From the NCBI GenBank assembly GCA_030407085.1, contig CM059585.1, positions 4,039,001 through 4,103,000 on the forward strand: a stretch of DNA of 64,000 bases. The letters are read 5' to 3'. Source of the stretch: Trichopria drosophilae. Taxonomy: Eukaryota > Arthropoda > Insecta > Hymenoptera > Diapriidae. A program made the translations under genes and the position numbers. The notes below the pieces were generated by a model. The model was given only the letters and a program-made list of their open reading frames with translations. It was not told where the DNA came from and did no database searches. Positions 1-12,304 of the stretch are shown one piece after another. Every line of letters begins with the position of its first letter. Within the stretch, counting starts at the first letter, position 1.

Positions 1-590
1 AATTGGTCAAAGAATACTCTCAAATGTTGTCAGATTTTTTAAATGTTTTTTTTTTAAATTTCAATTTTTCGAATTTTCCAAAAATAGAAAATTGTAACAA
101 TACATTCTGAAAAAATTTTAGAGGATTTTTTGACTCGTTCTAAAACGTATTTATTCTTAGAATTTTTTTTCTGAAGTCTGTAGTTTTCAAGAAAAGCAAT
201 TGTAAAGTTTTAATTAGAAATTTGTCATTGGAGTCGCCATTTTGTGATCACCATGTTAATTTTTAAATATTTAAAAAATTTATCTTAATACTATAACTAC
301 TGGGTCCACGTTTAATGAAGAAATTTTCTGACGAAAAATATTCTTTCGATGAGAAAAAAAATGTTTTATAAAAAACAACACTCGATTTTTCGCTTGATTT
401 TAACATTTAAGTCGCCATATTTAATTTTCTAATTAAAATAGCTCAATTTTGACAACAGCATTGAAAAGAGTGACCTCTAAAATAGTAAGACATGTACCTT
501 TCAATTTATTTCAACTTGGATTTTCCTATAAAATTCTTTATTGAAATTTAAGTGAAAAAAGTGTCCTTCTTGATGTTAATGGGTAAATAT
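1..590. repeat. Half of a TTAA-type palindromic element, in an intron
   Basis: AT-rich DNA left of the last visible zinc-finger exon. It resembles the inner part of the palindromic element at 57044-58173 (blocks near 57560-57710) and ends near 575 with GTTAATGGGTAAAT, like the ends of that family. No exon or C2H2 motif is seen here, so the missing 3' exon(s) of the zinc-finger gene are probably outside the window. Confidence 0.45.
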
Positions 591-610
591 TCTAAAATTT
601 AATAACAAAC

Positions 611-3600
611 CTTCGTAATCGTGCTTTACTGTGGAAACGCTTTCCGCACTTGGTGCATCCGAACGTCTTGTCAGTGTTATGGACCCACGAGTGTTTCAGT
701 AAACTTCGTTTGTCTTTGCAGGTTTTACCGCATAAAATGCAGGTATTTGGCGGCGCATCCTGGGCGTGATTCTCCCGGACGTGTTCGGCGACTTCGGCGT
801 CGTCGCGACACCTTTCTCCGCAGAGTAAACACCGTCGACTAGGGGACCTACTTCGGACGTAAGAACTACAATTCACTTTTGAATAGTCAAAAATCGAAAT
901 GCTCAAACAATTCTTAAACGGTTTGAAAAATACCTAGCGTGGAGTTCAGCGTGCGCTAAAAGTGCCAGAGCTTCTTCGAACCACTCTCCGCAGACGTTAC
1001 ATACGTGATGTTGATTCGAGCCACCTTCGGTCGTTTCGACCTCTTGTTTGATATGAACCCTAAAAGCATCGTTAGGTTAGGTCGCTGACAAACATTTTCT
1101 ACAGACCCAGCTACCAGTGACTTTTTTGTTATCGAAAGTTAACGTTTTTTCAGTAAAATTTTAGAATTTTTATAAGTAAGAGTCGATTCTGGTAGGATTT
1201 TTGCTCCAGAATCCAAATATCACCGTCAAAATATCCAATTGGCTCTAGTTTTTCTGATATTGAAGGTCAAAAAATCCGATTTCAGGCATTTTGAGCATTT
1301 ATTCACAGCTCTAAAAAAATTCTGTTGTTCCAATAGTAAGAGTCAATTCTGATAGGAGTTTTTCCACAGAATCCAAATATGTACGCCAAAATATTGATTT
1401 GGACCTACTTTTTGCCCAAAATTGAAGGTCGAAAATGTAAAAAATCCTGTTTTAGGACATTTTCACTCGACTCAAAATATCAAGAAATGCAAAATGGCGG
1501 ATAAAATATGTCCGACGAACTTTTAGAAATTTGAATCACTTCAAACTCATTATCATTTTGGAAACTTTACTTTGTTTTTTACCAAATTGAAGGTCAAAGG
1601 GGTAAACAGACATTCCTTTCTGTTTTTCTAGAAAACTAGTTAAGACGATAACGAGTTTGAAGTGGTTCGAATTTTAATAGGTTTGTCGGACATGTTGGAT
1701 CCACCATTTTGTGTTTTTTTTTTATTATTTACGTCGCGTTGTATAGTATAGACGTAAAGAATATCCTAAAGCAAGCTTTTTTACAATTTTGACCTGGAAT
1801 TTGGACAAAAAATAAATCCAATTCAGTATTTCCGAATACATATTTCGATTCTGCGAGAAAAATTATATGAAAATTGACTTTTACTAGTGGAGCAACATCA
1901 TTTTTTGGTATCTGTGAACAGATATTGAAAAATGCCGAAAATCCCATTTTTAACCTTCAATATCTCAAAAACTGGAGCCAATTGGATATTTTGGCGGTCA
2001 TATTTGGATTCTGGAACAAAAATCCTATCAGAATCGACTCTTACTTGTAGGGAAACAACATTTTGTTGGGCTGTGTAAGTTATTCGTAACAGTATACAAA
2101 AACGGTAACTTAATTCCGATATCTTTTTTGTTAATTCCTAAAATGTAACTAAAAGTTGACTTTTTTTTCATATACATATGGGGCAAAATTTCTCAAGTGG
2201 GCCAAAAATAGAAGTTATCTAATTTGGTCCAAACTTGGTCAAGTTGTAGTTCTATATAGTAGTACTTCACACACCAAACATTTTTTTGAATAATGGCCAA
2301 GGTAGAGGGGGTGAAAATTTTAGACTTCTGACGGAGGAGGACTATTTCAATCGCACGTAACTTTGATTCTATTGCATTAATCAAAATAGTATCCAGAATA
2401 TTTTTTATAGATTATTACATGGTCTTTCAGACTGTTATAGTAAATTATTTCAAAAGTCAAAATTTAATGATTTTTTACTGAAAATAATAATTAAATCAAC
2501 GTTTTCTTCATGTTCCGTCCATTTTAATGCTTTGAAACTATTTTTAAATGAAAGCTGAGGTCTTTTTCTATAAGATCACCAATTTTCAAAGATGCTTTTT
2601 GTTTTGTTTTCGAGTAAATGTAAAATGAATGCATCACATCATAATATTACATAATCTTGCTGCCATTTGAGGTGAAATAATTTTGTTGTCATCCTTTTTC
2701 TACAAAAAAAGCAAAATATTTCGATTTTTTAATTTTTAGCAGTAATAAAAGTTGTCAAGAAGCCACAGACCTTTTAATGCCCAGATTTGAACATTCAAAC
2801 AATTCCTGGCACTAAAAAGTATCCCGACTGAAGAAGTTAAATTTCAATTGAAAAGATTTTTTCGAATTCTTTGACTTAGGAGATCTTTCCGAATACGAAA
2901 AATAGAAACTCACGACACACCTGTTCGAAAAATATAAAATGAGAATCTATTAAAAAGAAGAAAAAAATTAATTCAATAAAAAAAGAACAAAAACATAAAA
3001 AAAATAAAAATTAAATAGATAAAAATAAAAAAAAAAGTGCCAGAAGTGGTACAGCCCTGTACTCAAGATATCGAAAAACGGTGAAACACGGGTTCCATTT
3101 TTTCCTAAAATATATCATTTAACATTTAATTAATCATTTAAAAAATCAAGTAATATTTCACATTTATGTCGGCCATCTTAGATCCACCATTTTGAATTTA
3201 CAAAATCTGACTTCAAATTCGTAATCAGCGACCCAAAAAATTCCCGAGTACCAACTTTCATCGAAATCAAGTAAATTTTTTACATTTATGTCGGCCATCT
3301 TGGAACCGACATTTTGAATTTTCAAAATCTGATTTCAGATTTATAATCAGCGGCCCCGAAAACCCCCGAGAACCCAGTTTCATAAAGTTTCGGTAATTTT
3401 TCGCATTTCGGTCGGCCATCTTGGATCCGCCATTTTGAATTTTCAAAATCTGACTTCAAATTCGTAATCGGCGACCCCGAAAACCCCCGAGTAACAATTT
3501 TCATCTGTTTTCCGTATAAAGAAAAATGTCCCCCGCACATTTTAATAAATTTAGCAAATTTACAGCCGCCATTTTGGATCCGCCATTTTGAATTTTCCCA

Positions 3601-6302
3601 TTTTTACGACAGATTCGGATTCAGCGACCCAAAATATCTTGGTATACGAAGTTTCATGCAAATTCATTAAGAATTGTAAAATGTACACATATGAACCTCC
3701 GTTATCAAATACGGTCGGGACAACGCGGGGCATTTAAATTTCCGTTAACGAATATTTGAGGAGAAAAAATTGACCCCCCACTTATACCTATATCTTTAGG
3801 AGTTACAGGACATTATACATACAGTAATTCTCCCCTTATTCTAACTATTCGGGACAAAGAAGACGGCGACCCCTTCCCTTATTTTAACATCTCCCCTCTT
3901 TCTTACGACCAGCAGTGAGAGCGAGAGGGCACGATAAAAAGTTAAAATGGAGGAAGGAAAAAAGTTAAAATAAGAGACACGGTTATACAGTAGTCCTTCC
4001 CTTATTCTAATTTGTCCAGTCAGGCAAGATGGCGGCCTTCTTCCTTTATTCTAATTTTCCCCTCTCCCCCACTACTTAGATTTGTAGTCTCACTTTTGCC
4101 TCTTTTTCTTTTTTCTTCCGTTATTTGTATTTAGAAAATCCACACATCAACACACGTCAGTGGGGAGAACGCGCGAGGGGAAATATTAGAATAGGAGAAG
4201 AGAAAAAATTAGAATAAGGGGAGTTAAAATAAGGGAAGGACTACTGTACATAGGCGATATTGTATCGATATAACGCGACGTATCGATACTCCATGTTGGC
4301 CATCTACAACCTCGTGTCTGGAGTGGGGAGACTAACTGAGGGGAAATTATTCGTTAACGGAGGCGTCGGAATATTCGATAACGGAGGTTCTACTGTAATT
4401 TTTTTTGTACATACATTATCCATTGAAGTGGTTAACGGATAACGGGTGACATTAAACGAGTCACGATTTTGCTAACTGAAATGTATCTCTTTCGTAACTA
4501 TATACAGTGGCCCTCCCCTTATTTTAACTTTTCGAGTCCAGGAAGATGGCGGCTTCTTCCCTTATTTTACCGCTTCCCCTCATCCTCACCACTGGCAGTA
4601 TGAGAGAATAAAAATAGAGAGAGGAGAGAGGAGATGCGCAGGCGCAAACAGCAATCCCCACTCTTTTGAACACTTTCAAATGGCGAATGGTGGGGGAACT
4701 CACGAGGGGAAGGAGTTAACATAAGGGACGAACAAAAGTTAAAATAAAGGACGCAGTTAAAATAACGGGAGGACCACTGTAGGCGTCCGAAAGGTAACTT
4801 TGGTTAACATAATTGATCGTTAACATAAAAGTCAGGGAAAGGTTACCGAATAGATATCGAAAAAGTTAACAAATTTTGGGTGCATTAGCATGATTTCGTA
4901 AATGAAAACGTCACAATTTAGTCACAAAATGGATAACCGAGAAGTTAACTTGTAACATTGTTAGGTGTTAGCTGGGGAATCCCTTACTTTCTGTGACGTT
5001 TCAACAAATCCAATCGATGGAACGGAACTCCGCAGGTATCACAGAAGAACTCTCCGAACCTCTCGTCTCCGGTGTACGTGGCGTCGTTGTCGAATTCCTC
5101 AATGTCGGATTGGGCTACCGGAGCACCGCCGTGTTTGACACGGATGTGTTCCTGCAGGGAGTCGACATCCCAGAACATGTCGCCGCAATTTGTGCACTCG
5201 AACGGACTGTCCCCGCCGTGAATACGCGCATGAGACGCCAAAGCTTTCTCTCGAGCGAATCCAACGCCGCAGTACTGGCACACGTACGGTTTGGTAGGAT
5301 CGGTGATTGGCCAGCGCGGCGGCTGCTGCTCCATACTTCCCGGAGACATTTCGGTCCATCTCGAGCTCGAAGCGAACTGGCTCGAATGAGCGGTATTTTT
5401 GTTAGTCATTTCCTCGAGCAGTCGCATATCTTCGTCCACATAATTGTAAGACCTGCCCGCAAATTTGTTGGCGTCCAACTTCAACGAGTCTTCGTTGTTT
5501 CGTTTACCAATCATAATGTTGTTTTTGCGCTTCCTCGGTACGTTGGTTTGGACTTTCTTGCGACGTCCTTTTATTCCGGGATCTTCCTCGTCCGGGATCA
5601 GCGGATCTTCTTCGTTGAGATCGTCCTCCAATCCGTCACGAGACGGGGCATAAGCGTGTATTTTTAAATGGTTCATGAGATCGCACTTTCGAACGTATCG
5701 GGCTCCGCACAAATTGCAACCGTGAGGCCGATCCGTCTGATGCGCAACCATGTGGTTCATTAAGTTGGCTTTCTTCCTGAATCGTCTACTACAGAAATCG
5801 CAGGGGTACGGCCTTGTATTTGTGTAAGAATCCTGATCGATTGGTAACGGAATCTCCATGTCGTCGTATTCCAGTAAATTGTCGTGCGACACTTTAGTTT
5901 CCGGGACTTGTACACTAAGGAAATGTAAATGATCAATTTTAATAGATTTTTAACGATGTTATTTACTTACCCGTCGTCCGGTCCACCTCTGTCCCAGCTA
6001 TCGGTGATTACTTCTTCCGTTACTTGGATATTTAAGTAATCGTGACCTTGGTCTTGGGGAACGATATATATCGATTCCATGTCACTGGGCTGCGGAACCA
6101 TAAGAATTTCTGGATCGGGCATGGTCGACGAATCTTCAACGGGAGAACCGACAGTTTCTTCCACTGCCACTTCTTCGCAGGCGCCGACAACTTCTTCGGT
6201 AGGAGCATTGAGATCTGCTTCTAAACCGCATATTACTTCTTCGTGAATTACGTTGCCAACTTCCTCCACCCACTGGAGGGATAAATCCCCTCCAACATCC
6301 AT
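611..6302 (-). CDS. Multi-C2H2 zinc-finger protein, 3' end beyond the window
   Basis: Four coding exons are seen: 6302-5971 (start codon at 6302), 5914-4988, 1059-934 and 847-611. All junctions are GT-AG and the phases agree (332, 927, 126 and 237 nt), giving about 540 residues before the window ends. The first ~110 residues are acidic and carry no finger. Exon 2 carries two C2H2 fingers (YPCDFC.., HGCNLC..), a long hydrophilic linker with a basic patch (GRRKK, PRKRKN), two more fingers, and a fifth finger (FFCDTC..) whose last histidine lies across the exon junction. Exon 3 adds one finger (HVCNVC..). Exon 4 adds two, plus the start of another (FGCTKC..) whose histidines must lie in an exon further left. 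Such proteins normally bind DNA in the nucleus. The specific orthologue is not recognised. The 3.9 kb intron between exons 2 and 3 is filled with repeats. Confidence 0.88.
1130..2080. repeat. Long inverted repeat (foldback element) in zinc-finger intron
   Basis: The left arm (about 1176-1560) reappears inverted at about 1640-2060. Units beginning GTAAGAGTCGATTCTG at 1176 and AGTAAGAGTCAATTCTG at 1337 match inverted copies near 2045 and 1880. The block with CACTTCAAACTCATTATC near 1540 pairs with GATAACGAGTTTGAAGTG near 1650. The centre is near 1600. There is no coding capacity, so it is a non-autonomous foldback element. Confidence 0.7.
2100..3160. other. Non-coding intron DNA
   Basis: AT-rich intron sequence of the zinc-finger gene. 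It has A-rich tracts (about 2960-3035), and I see no supported exon, RNA gene or element boundary. Confidence 0.5.
3168..3650. repeat. Degenerate tandem repeat, ~120 bp unit
   Basis: Four units start with GTCGGCCATCTTGGATCC or a close variant at about 3168, 3289, 3411 and 3564. Each continues with CGCCATTTTGAATTTTC, an AAATCTGACTTCAAATT block and GCGACCCCGAAAACCCCCGAG. Single diverged units of the same family occur near 10384-10530, 38700-38970, 54085-54190 and 55480-55790. Confidence 0.75.
3822..3985. mobile_element. Incomplete CAGT-type MITE
   Basis: It begins CAGTAATTCTCCCCTTATTC after TA, has the family interior (an AGACGGCG block and opposed TTAAAATAAG tracts), but lacks the inverted terminal copy. 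The complete MITE at 3988 begins right after it. Confidence 0.5.
3988..4246. mobile_element. Pogo-like MITE (CAGTAGTCC family)
   Basis: The left end CAGTAGTCCTTCCCTTATTC and right end AAGGGAAGGACTACTG are inverted copies, with TA on both sides (3986-3987 and 4247-4248). The CAG termini and TA duplication are typical of Tc1/mariner elements of the pogo type. The interior carries AAGATGGCGGC and GTGGGGAGAACGCG blocks shared with the copies at 4505, 9552 and 53075. Confidence 0.75.
4505..4779. mobile_element. Pogo-like MITE (CAGTGGCCC family)
   Basis: The termini CAGTGGCCCTCCCCTTATTT and AAAATAACGGGAGGACCACTG are inverted copies flanked by TA. It is the same family as 53075-53383, sharing the interior block with AAGATGGCGGC and a CGAATGGTGGGGGAACTC stretch. 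No ORF. It lies in the zinc-finger intron. Confidence 0.8.
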
Positions 6303-7740
6303 TTTTATAGAATTACTGCTACTTAATCACTGAAACCACTGAAACAATGGAACAGTTACATTTTCTAATATTCAATTACGTTAGAAAGTATTTAAATATC
6401 AAGCCAAGAAATTTTATTTAATATTTAGATACTTTGAATTTAAACACGCAATCAAGCGAATCTGTTGGAACGATTCTTAAATTGACACCAGTTGATACAC
6501 ACCGATTAAACGATAGGTAAAAAGAATCACTGTACACAATGCACTTGCACAATTTGATGTTATAGAATTGTGACAAACGACAGATGAAACAATCAGTACG
6601 TGTACCAGTGTCTGTAAAGGGTCAAAAACAGTTGGAAAACACTCGGTGAGCATGATAACACAAAGAGGTAAACTGCGGGAAGAAGTTTAAGCAGAAGGTG
6701 CGAGAGTTGAAGGAGCGGTATCGGTTATAGTACCGTCGTTGACATTTCGACCTGAGGTTATATCACATAGGTTATAAGTTTGACGAGGTTACGCGAGGAG
6801 ATTCCGGGACTCGAAGATGGTGTTGCATAATCGAACCGACGGTACGGGACGACGATCGACCGACGGAGGTTGCCGCGGAAAAAATCGGTAGAAAAAAAAA
6901 AAAAAACAAAAAGCTGCCGCGAATGTCGGAAGACGCGGAGCCGTCGTAGCCGCGTCGTAAACCTCCGGTGAAATATTCTCGTGACCGGCGTTTCTTGGTG
7001 GTGGTAATCGAATGGTCCTGATGCCGTTGTCCGGAAAAGGTCCGCGGTGTCGCAGGCGAGGTCGTAGCGGCCACTCGTACACGCACTCGCGGCTTCGGCG
7101 CCTGGCGGTATTTTTTTACGAGCCGAATACTTTTTTACTTACTGTTCAATATTCCTGGACCCTCGTCACTGTTCGATTAACGGGACACTTGGTACCTAAC
7201 CACAAAATTTCACGGTAACTCGGGTTCTCTTCGCCGAGATTAGGGAACAGCGTCGACTTTCGGTTGTTTTCAATTTGGTGGGGATGCGTTTGGAAAATAC
7301 TTTAACAAAATGGCGGCCGCGCCGAAGATCTTCTCCTGCCTTCTCGCCCCTCCTTCGCGAACCCCCCCATCGTATAGTAATCGACTATATTCGGAAGAAC
7401 TCGATATGATTCGGAGAACGCCATTACGGTTGCAAATGTTTCGTATCAACCAATCGCGCGCGGTCTCTCAATTTTTAACCGTTTGTTGCCCCTCGCGGTT
7501 CAGTGTTCCTTGTGTTTTACATACTCCTAGTGCTTTTCGGTAATTGCTGAGAAAGAAAGGGTTTTCTGAAAAAAACACGTAATTTCTATTTCGTTGTAAC
7601 AAAGAGTTCAACTTTTATAACTTATAAGTACATAACCATTTTAAAAAATCGTTGAAAAACGAACGCATTAGTATTCGATTCAAAGTTCAAAAATGAATAC
7701 TTCTCGTTGCTTCTCAATCATTCTTTGTTTGCTGGGATAC
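6303..7740. promoter_or_regulatory. GC-rich 5' region / probable promoter of the zinc-finger gene
   Basis: Upstream of the zinc-finger start codon the DNA becomes GC- and CpG-rich, most clearly at about 6780-7110 and 7230-7510, against AT-rich surroundings. An insect gene of this kind would have its transcription start here, possibly with an untranslated first exon. An open frame beginning ATGGCGGCC at 7310 has no recognisable domain and is not called a gene. No TATA box or initiator can be assigned with confidence. A divergent promoter for a plus-strand transcript is possible but unsupported. Confidence 0.4.
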
Positions 7741-9470
7741 ACTGTAAAAAATGTTGATGTAAATTTACCACGAAAACCGTAGGACACATAAATACCACAC
7801 TGTAAAAAGTGTTGATGTACACTGTAAAAAATGTAAATGAAATTTACAATTTTGTTGTGATTTTCCTGCCTAAAAATATGGTGATATTCCCACGTTAAAA
7901 GTTGTAAATTTCCCTCGGGAGGTTAGGAATTTCAGAACGATTTGTAAATTCCCTACACTGAAGGTGGTAAATTTACAACGCAACGCGGTTTTCCGACGCT
8001 ATAAGTGGGTAAAAATCGAGCCCATTCTGTACATGGTAAATTTACAATATGAGGGGAAAACCCGTTGGTGTAGTAAAATTAATTTTTACATTAAAATTCC
8101 ACATATTTTAGTTTTATTTTGTTTTTAAATGTAAAACAGAGGAATATATTGTAAAATTTATCATAAGATGTATTTTAATATTTTAGAGGTTTTTAGAGCT
8201 ATAATCTTTTGTTGAATGAAAACATTAAATCATAAAATCTAAATTCATAAATTATTAAAATAACAAATTATTATTACAAGCCACTACAATTGGTTCAGGA
8301 GTACGTGCATAAATTTTACCACGTAATGTAGAGTTCAAATCACCTGCCCGCATAAGGCTATGGCGCTTTAGTACATAACCTAAAATTTTTCGTGTATGTA
8401 TTTTGTTGTAAATTTACTATTCTCTTGGAGAATTTAAACTTCTCTACGGTGTAATATTACCGTAACCTGTAAAATCCACTTTCAATTGTAAATTTACAAT
8501 TACAAGTTGACATTTACAAAGGTAAAAAAGTAACATTCACAGTGCCTATGTAAATTTACAATAATATTGCGTAAAAGTCCTACTTGCAGCATGGGCATAT
8601 TGTGTCCAACTCTACAAGTTGTAAATTTACATTTCCATTTTTTACAGTGTAAGTTTACCCCGAAAATCGTAGGACACAAAAATACCACTGATAATCGCAG
8701 GAAAGTTACCGAAACCTGGTAAAGTATAACCTGTTCAATGTAAAATTTCTTTGAAAAGCGGTCTAAAATTTCCGTGGAGCTTGTAAATGTACAGTGATTT
8801 TCTCAGGAAAATTACACAAACAATGTAAAATTTTTTACAGTTTCTGATGGAAAATTACCATAATTATCACTGGTATTTTTGTGTCCTATGATTCTTGTTG
8901 TAAAATTACAGTTTTATTGTAATATTACTTTATTTATGGTAAAAAACCTTCAGAAATCGCTGGAGAACTACAACAAATGTGTAATTTGACCACGAAAATC
9001 GTTGTAAATAATTACATTACTGAAATGTAATTTTACTTCCCACTTTTTTCAGTGCACTGATAATCGCAGGAAATTTACCAAGAGCTGGTAAAATCTAACC
9101 TATCGGTGTAAAATTACCTTGGAGCAATGTAATATTTTAATACAAGATTAGGGGAATTTGACATCAGTCAGGTTATTTTTACACTGACTGCACTGTGATA
9201 TCGCACTAAACTATTGAGAGTTTACATAATTGCTGTAATATTACAATTTTTCCATTTTAATGTAAATTTACCACGATTATCAATGGTATTTTTGTGTCCA
9301 ATGATTTTCGTGGGAAAATTACACTTTATTGTAATATTACTATGTTTATGGTAAAAATCCTCGAGAAATCATTGGGAAATTACAACAAATCTGTAATTTC
9401 ACCACAAACATCCTTGGAAATGATTACATTAATGCAATGTAATTTTACTTGACACGTTTTCAGTGTACCA
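7739..9470. repeat. TGTAAATTTACA-rich repeat array / foldback element
   Basis: About 1.7 kb is built of short motifs such as TGTAAATTTACA, GTAATATTAC and AATCGCAGGAAAGTTACC in both orientations. A terminal motif CACTGTAAAAAATG (7740) is inverted at CATTTTTTACAGTG (about 8635-8648), and a further TTTTCAGTGTACC lies near 9463. A decayed relative lies at about 60060-60225. No long ORF. Confidence 0.65.
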
Positions 9471-9551
9471 TACCAAATCCGGACATAATCAGGTATTCTG
9501 CAATACATAAAAACAATTATGGCTATAATACGAAAATTTTAAATAACAATA

Positions 9552-9835
9552 CAGTAGTACTTCCCTTATTCTAATTTCCCTTATTCTAATGTCTTCCATT
9601 ATTCTAATTTTTTCTCTTCTCCTATTCTAATATTTCCCCTCACGCGTTCCCCCGACTGACGTGTGTTGACGTGTGGATTTTCTAAATAAAAATAACGACG
9701 CATGCGCAACAAAGGAAAAAGAGACAATAGTGAGACAGCAAATCTTAGTAGTGGGGGAGAGGAGAAAATTAGAATAAGGGAAGAAGTCCGCCATCTTGTC
9801 TGACTGGACAAATTAGAATAAGGGAAGGACTACTG
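9552..9835. mobile_element. Pogo-like MITE (CAGTAGTAC variant)
   Basis: The termini CAGTAGTACTTCCCTTATTC and AATAAGGGAAGGACTACTG are inverted and flanked by TA. The interior matches 3988-4246, including the CGCGTTCCCCCGACTGACGT stretch in the opposite orientation. Confidence 0.78.
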
Positions 9836-9957
9836 TATATGAAACCCAGCAACCCAAAATGGATTCAAAGGAATTGAAATGGAATAGCCGGAAATTCAAT
9901 GAAAAATTTTGTTCAAAAAAAGGGATTCGAATAGTTTGAATATCCAGCAATCCATTA

Positions 9958-10953
9958 CACAGGTCTGCAAAATTCACTTTTTTTTTATATCAGAGTGATT
10001 TCCGACGTATTTTTGTACGCTGAACACGAATCTGAAGACGAAAAATGTCTATTCCGACATGATTCTGAGAAAAGTGGGGACAAAACACAAAAAAAACATG
10101 TTTTTGGGTGTCTTTACCCTTAATTTTCTCAGAAGCCTGACGTGCAACAGATCTGAATTTGTGCTCAAATTAAAGCTTGATTCTTCCCCTACAAAAATCA
10201 TATACGATAGTTTTAAAAAAAATTTCATAGTTTTGAAAAGAAAATGGTTTTAACCTTGCTATTCCTAGTGACTATGATGAAAATGCAAATTATTTAACTA
10301 CATTGAGCAGAGCTCATACGAACCACTACTTGACTGTTTTCGGGGTTGGTGTTTAAGAATCCAGTGTCGTTTTTATAAAATTCAAAATGGCGGATCCAAG
10401 ATGGCGGACGTAAAAATAAAAAATTTAAATTAACCTCATGAAAATCAGTACTCGGGGTTTTTTGAGTCGCTGATGACGAATCCAATGTTAGTTTGACAAA
10501 ATTTAAAATAGCGAATCCAAAATGGCGGGCGCAAAATAAAAAAATATACTTAGGATCTTAAAATCACCACTTCATGGTTTTTTTTTTGTTCGCCATTAGT
10601 AATACCAGCGGTTATTCGATTTTGTTTGCATTTTCATCATAATCATTAGAAATAACAAGGTTAAAACCATTTTTTTTGCAAAAATATGAAATTTTTTTTA
10701 AAACTATCTTATGATTTTTGTAGGGGAAGAACCGAGCTTTAATTTAAGCACAAATTCAAGCCTGTAGCACGTCAGGTTTCAGAGAAAATAAGGGGTAAAA
10801 ACACCCAAAAACGCGTTTTTTGGTGTCTTTACCCTCACTTTTCTCTAAATCATGACGTTATAGGCATTTTTCGACTTCAGATTCGCGTTCAGCACACAAA
10901 AATACGTCGAAAATCACTCTGATATTAAAAAAAAAATCCGTGCAGACCTGTGT
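9958..10953. mobile_element. ~1 kb near-palindromic element with ACACAGGTCTGC ends
   Basis: The left arm (about 9958-10290) is inverted at about 10610-10953. ACACAGGTCTGC pairs with GCAGACCTGTGT, and long blocks around AAACACAAAAAAAACATG, GTCTTTACCCT and CCTACAAAAATCAT recur inverted. The centre carries two units of the CGCCATTTTGAATT repeat. No coding capacity. Confidence 0.75.
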
Positions 10954-12168
10954 TATGTATTTCAAATACCAAAAAGAAAAACGTAACGGAATTAATACCA
11001 TTGAATGCTCGATCAGGGGATACGAAAGATCTGTAATGAATACCAGTGAATACTGACGATTCCAGTACCCAGCATATGAAATGGCATTCAGAAGTATTGA
11101 AAATTTCAATGAATCCTTGTAAAAGTATTACAAATTATAGAATACAAAGAATTTAAATGCTTCTGAATTCTTCGCTGTGTATTACGATTCTTCCCCCGTT
11201 TATACCAAAAAATATATTTTTTTTGTTTTCAACTTTTAACTTTTTATATAATTTAATTTCATTGTTTTTTATATTTCTTTTATTATTATAATAGTATATG
11301 GTGTAACATGGAAATAAAACTGTAATTCTGGTCCGGGCATGCGAGGACCAGAATTGTTTTAGTTCCACGTTACATACGATATTTTATGTATCAGGAGTGT
11401 GGTTTCCGAGGTTATGTGCGTGTAACTTGTTTTGAGTGTTTTATGGTATACGGACGATAAAGTAAGGTTATATGCCTATGCGCATGCGCATAGATACGTA
11501 ATTTGTACATTATCGTCCTCGGGCTATAAAGTAGCCGCCCCTCCATAATAACTAATTTCAGGTCCTTAAAACATGCACATAATGCCGAGAAAACTATACT
11601 CGGCTCCACGTCTTTATTTCACGTGACAACTAATCGCACGACAAAATATTACATGGACAAATAACCACATCACTGCGACAAAAAACTAGCCTAAGAATAG
11701 TTGAACATTATATACGGAAATCCAGTCTTGTCGCCGCCATTTGGTGTTAAGACACTTTGGCCCCCCTGGTTTGGCGTCGGATATTTTGGCTCCGCCGTTT
11801 TGGCATCAGATTATTTGACCCCGGTTATTGTCGCGAGAATTATTTTAGAGAAAAATTCGTATACTAAAATGGGGGAGACGGAGAAATGGCAACATCACGA
11901 ATCTAACCAGTCAGAATTTGGCCCACTACTAATAATGCCTAAAAGTATATGCTTGCCCTAAAGCTAACCTAACCTAACCAGAAATGAATATGGCTGCACA
12001 GAGAAATTTTTAAATGTGTGATATTTTGTCGATGTGACACTTTATCATTGTGATAATTTGACATGTGATCAAATGTCCGTAATATTTTCTCGTATGATCA
12101 TTTATCCGTGAAATAAAAACGTGCTACCACTATACTCCTGTTGCATCAATTAATTATATTAAGAAAGC
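10954..12168. other. Repeat relics, no gene seen
   Basis: A block at about 11153-11290 (CTTCGCTGTGTATTACGATTC and a run of T-rich motifs) is present inverted at 14680-14815. A short CCTAACCTAACC run lies at about 11967-11978. No supported ORF. Confidence 0.45.
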
Positions 12169-12264
12169 TGTTCTCATGCGATCACCAATCCGGTTGTAGT
12201 CCACAGGGTATGATGCTTAACTTGATATTACTACAATCGCGGAACGCTGAGGTCTACCACTGTC
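12169..12264 (-). pseudogene. 5S rRNA-derived sequence (5S pseudogene or SINE3-like head)
   Basis: Read on the minus strand it contains AAGTTAAGCATCATACC, then CAACCGGATTGGTGATCGC and GAGAACAGC. These follow the order of the 5S rRNA internal promoter and 3' half (AAGTTAAGCAGCGTCGG, TTGGATGGGTGACCGC, GGGAACACCGC). Several changes make a working 5S gene unlikely. A related copy lies on the plus strand at 14604-14664. Confidence 0.45.
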
Positions 12265-12304
12265 AAACCCTATTTTAATACTGATTTAATATTTATGTAC
12301 GCGT

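Larger units (their letters stand above)
3693..4391. mobile_element. MITE with AACCTCCGTTATC ends, carrying nested MITEs
   Basis: The left end GAACCTCCGTTATC (3693) is inverted at GATAACGGAGGTTC (about 4378-4391). Between them lie an incomplete pogo-like MITE (from 3822) and a complete one (3988-4246), so the outer element is older than its guests. Confidence 0.6.

Noticed and set aside
4993..5667. Long open frame on the plus strand
   Set aside because: Antisense shadow of the zinc-finger exon 2, which has clear C2H2 motifs and consistent splice sites.
7310..7543. Open frame starting ATGGCGGCC in the GC-rich region
   Set aside because: No domain, rearranged codon composition and no splice context. 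ATGGCGGC also recurs in the MITE interiors.
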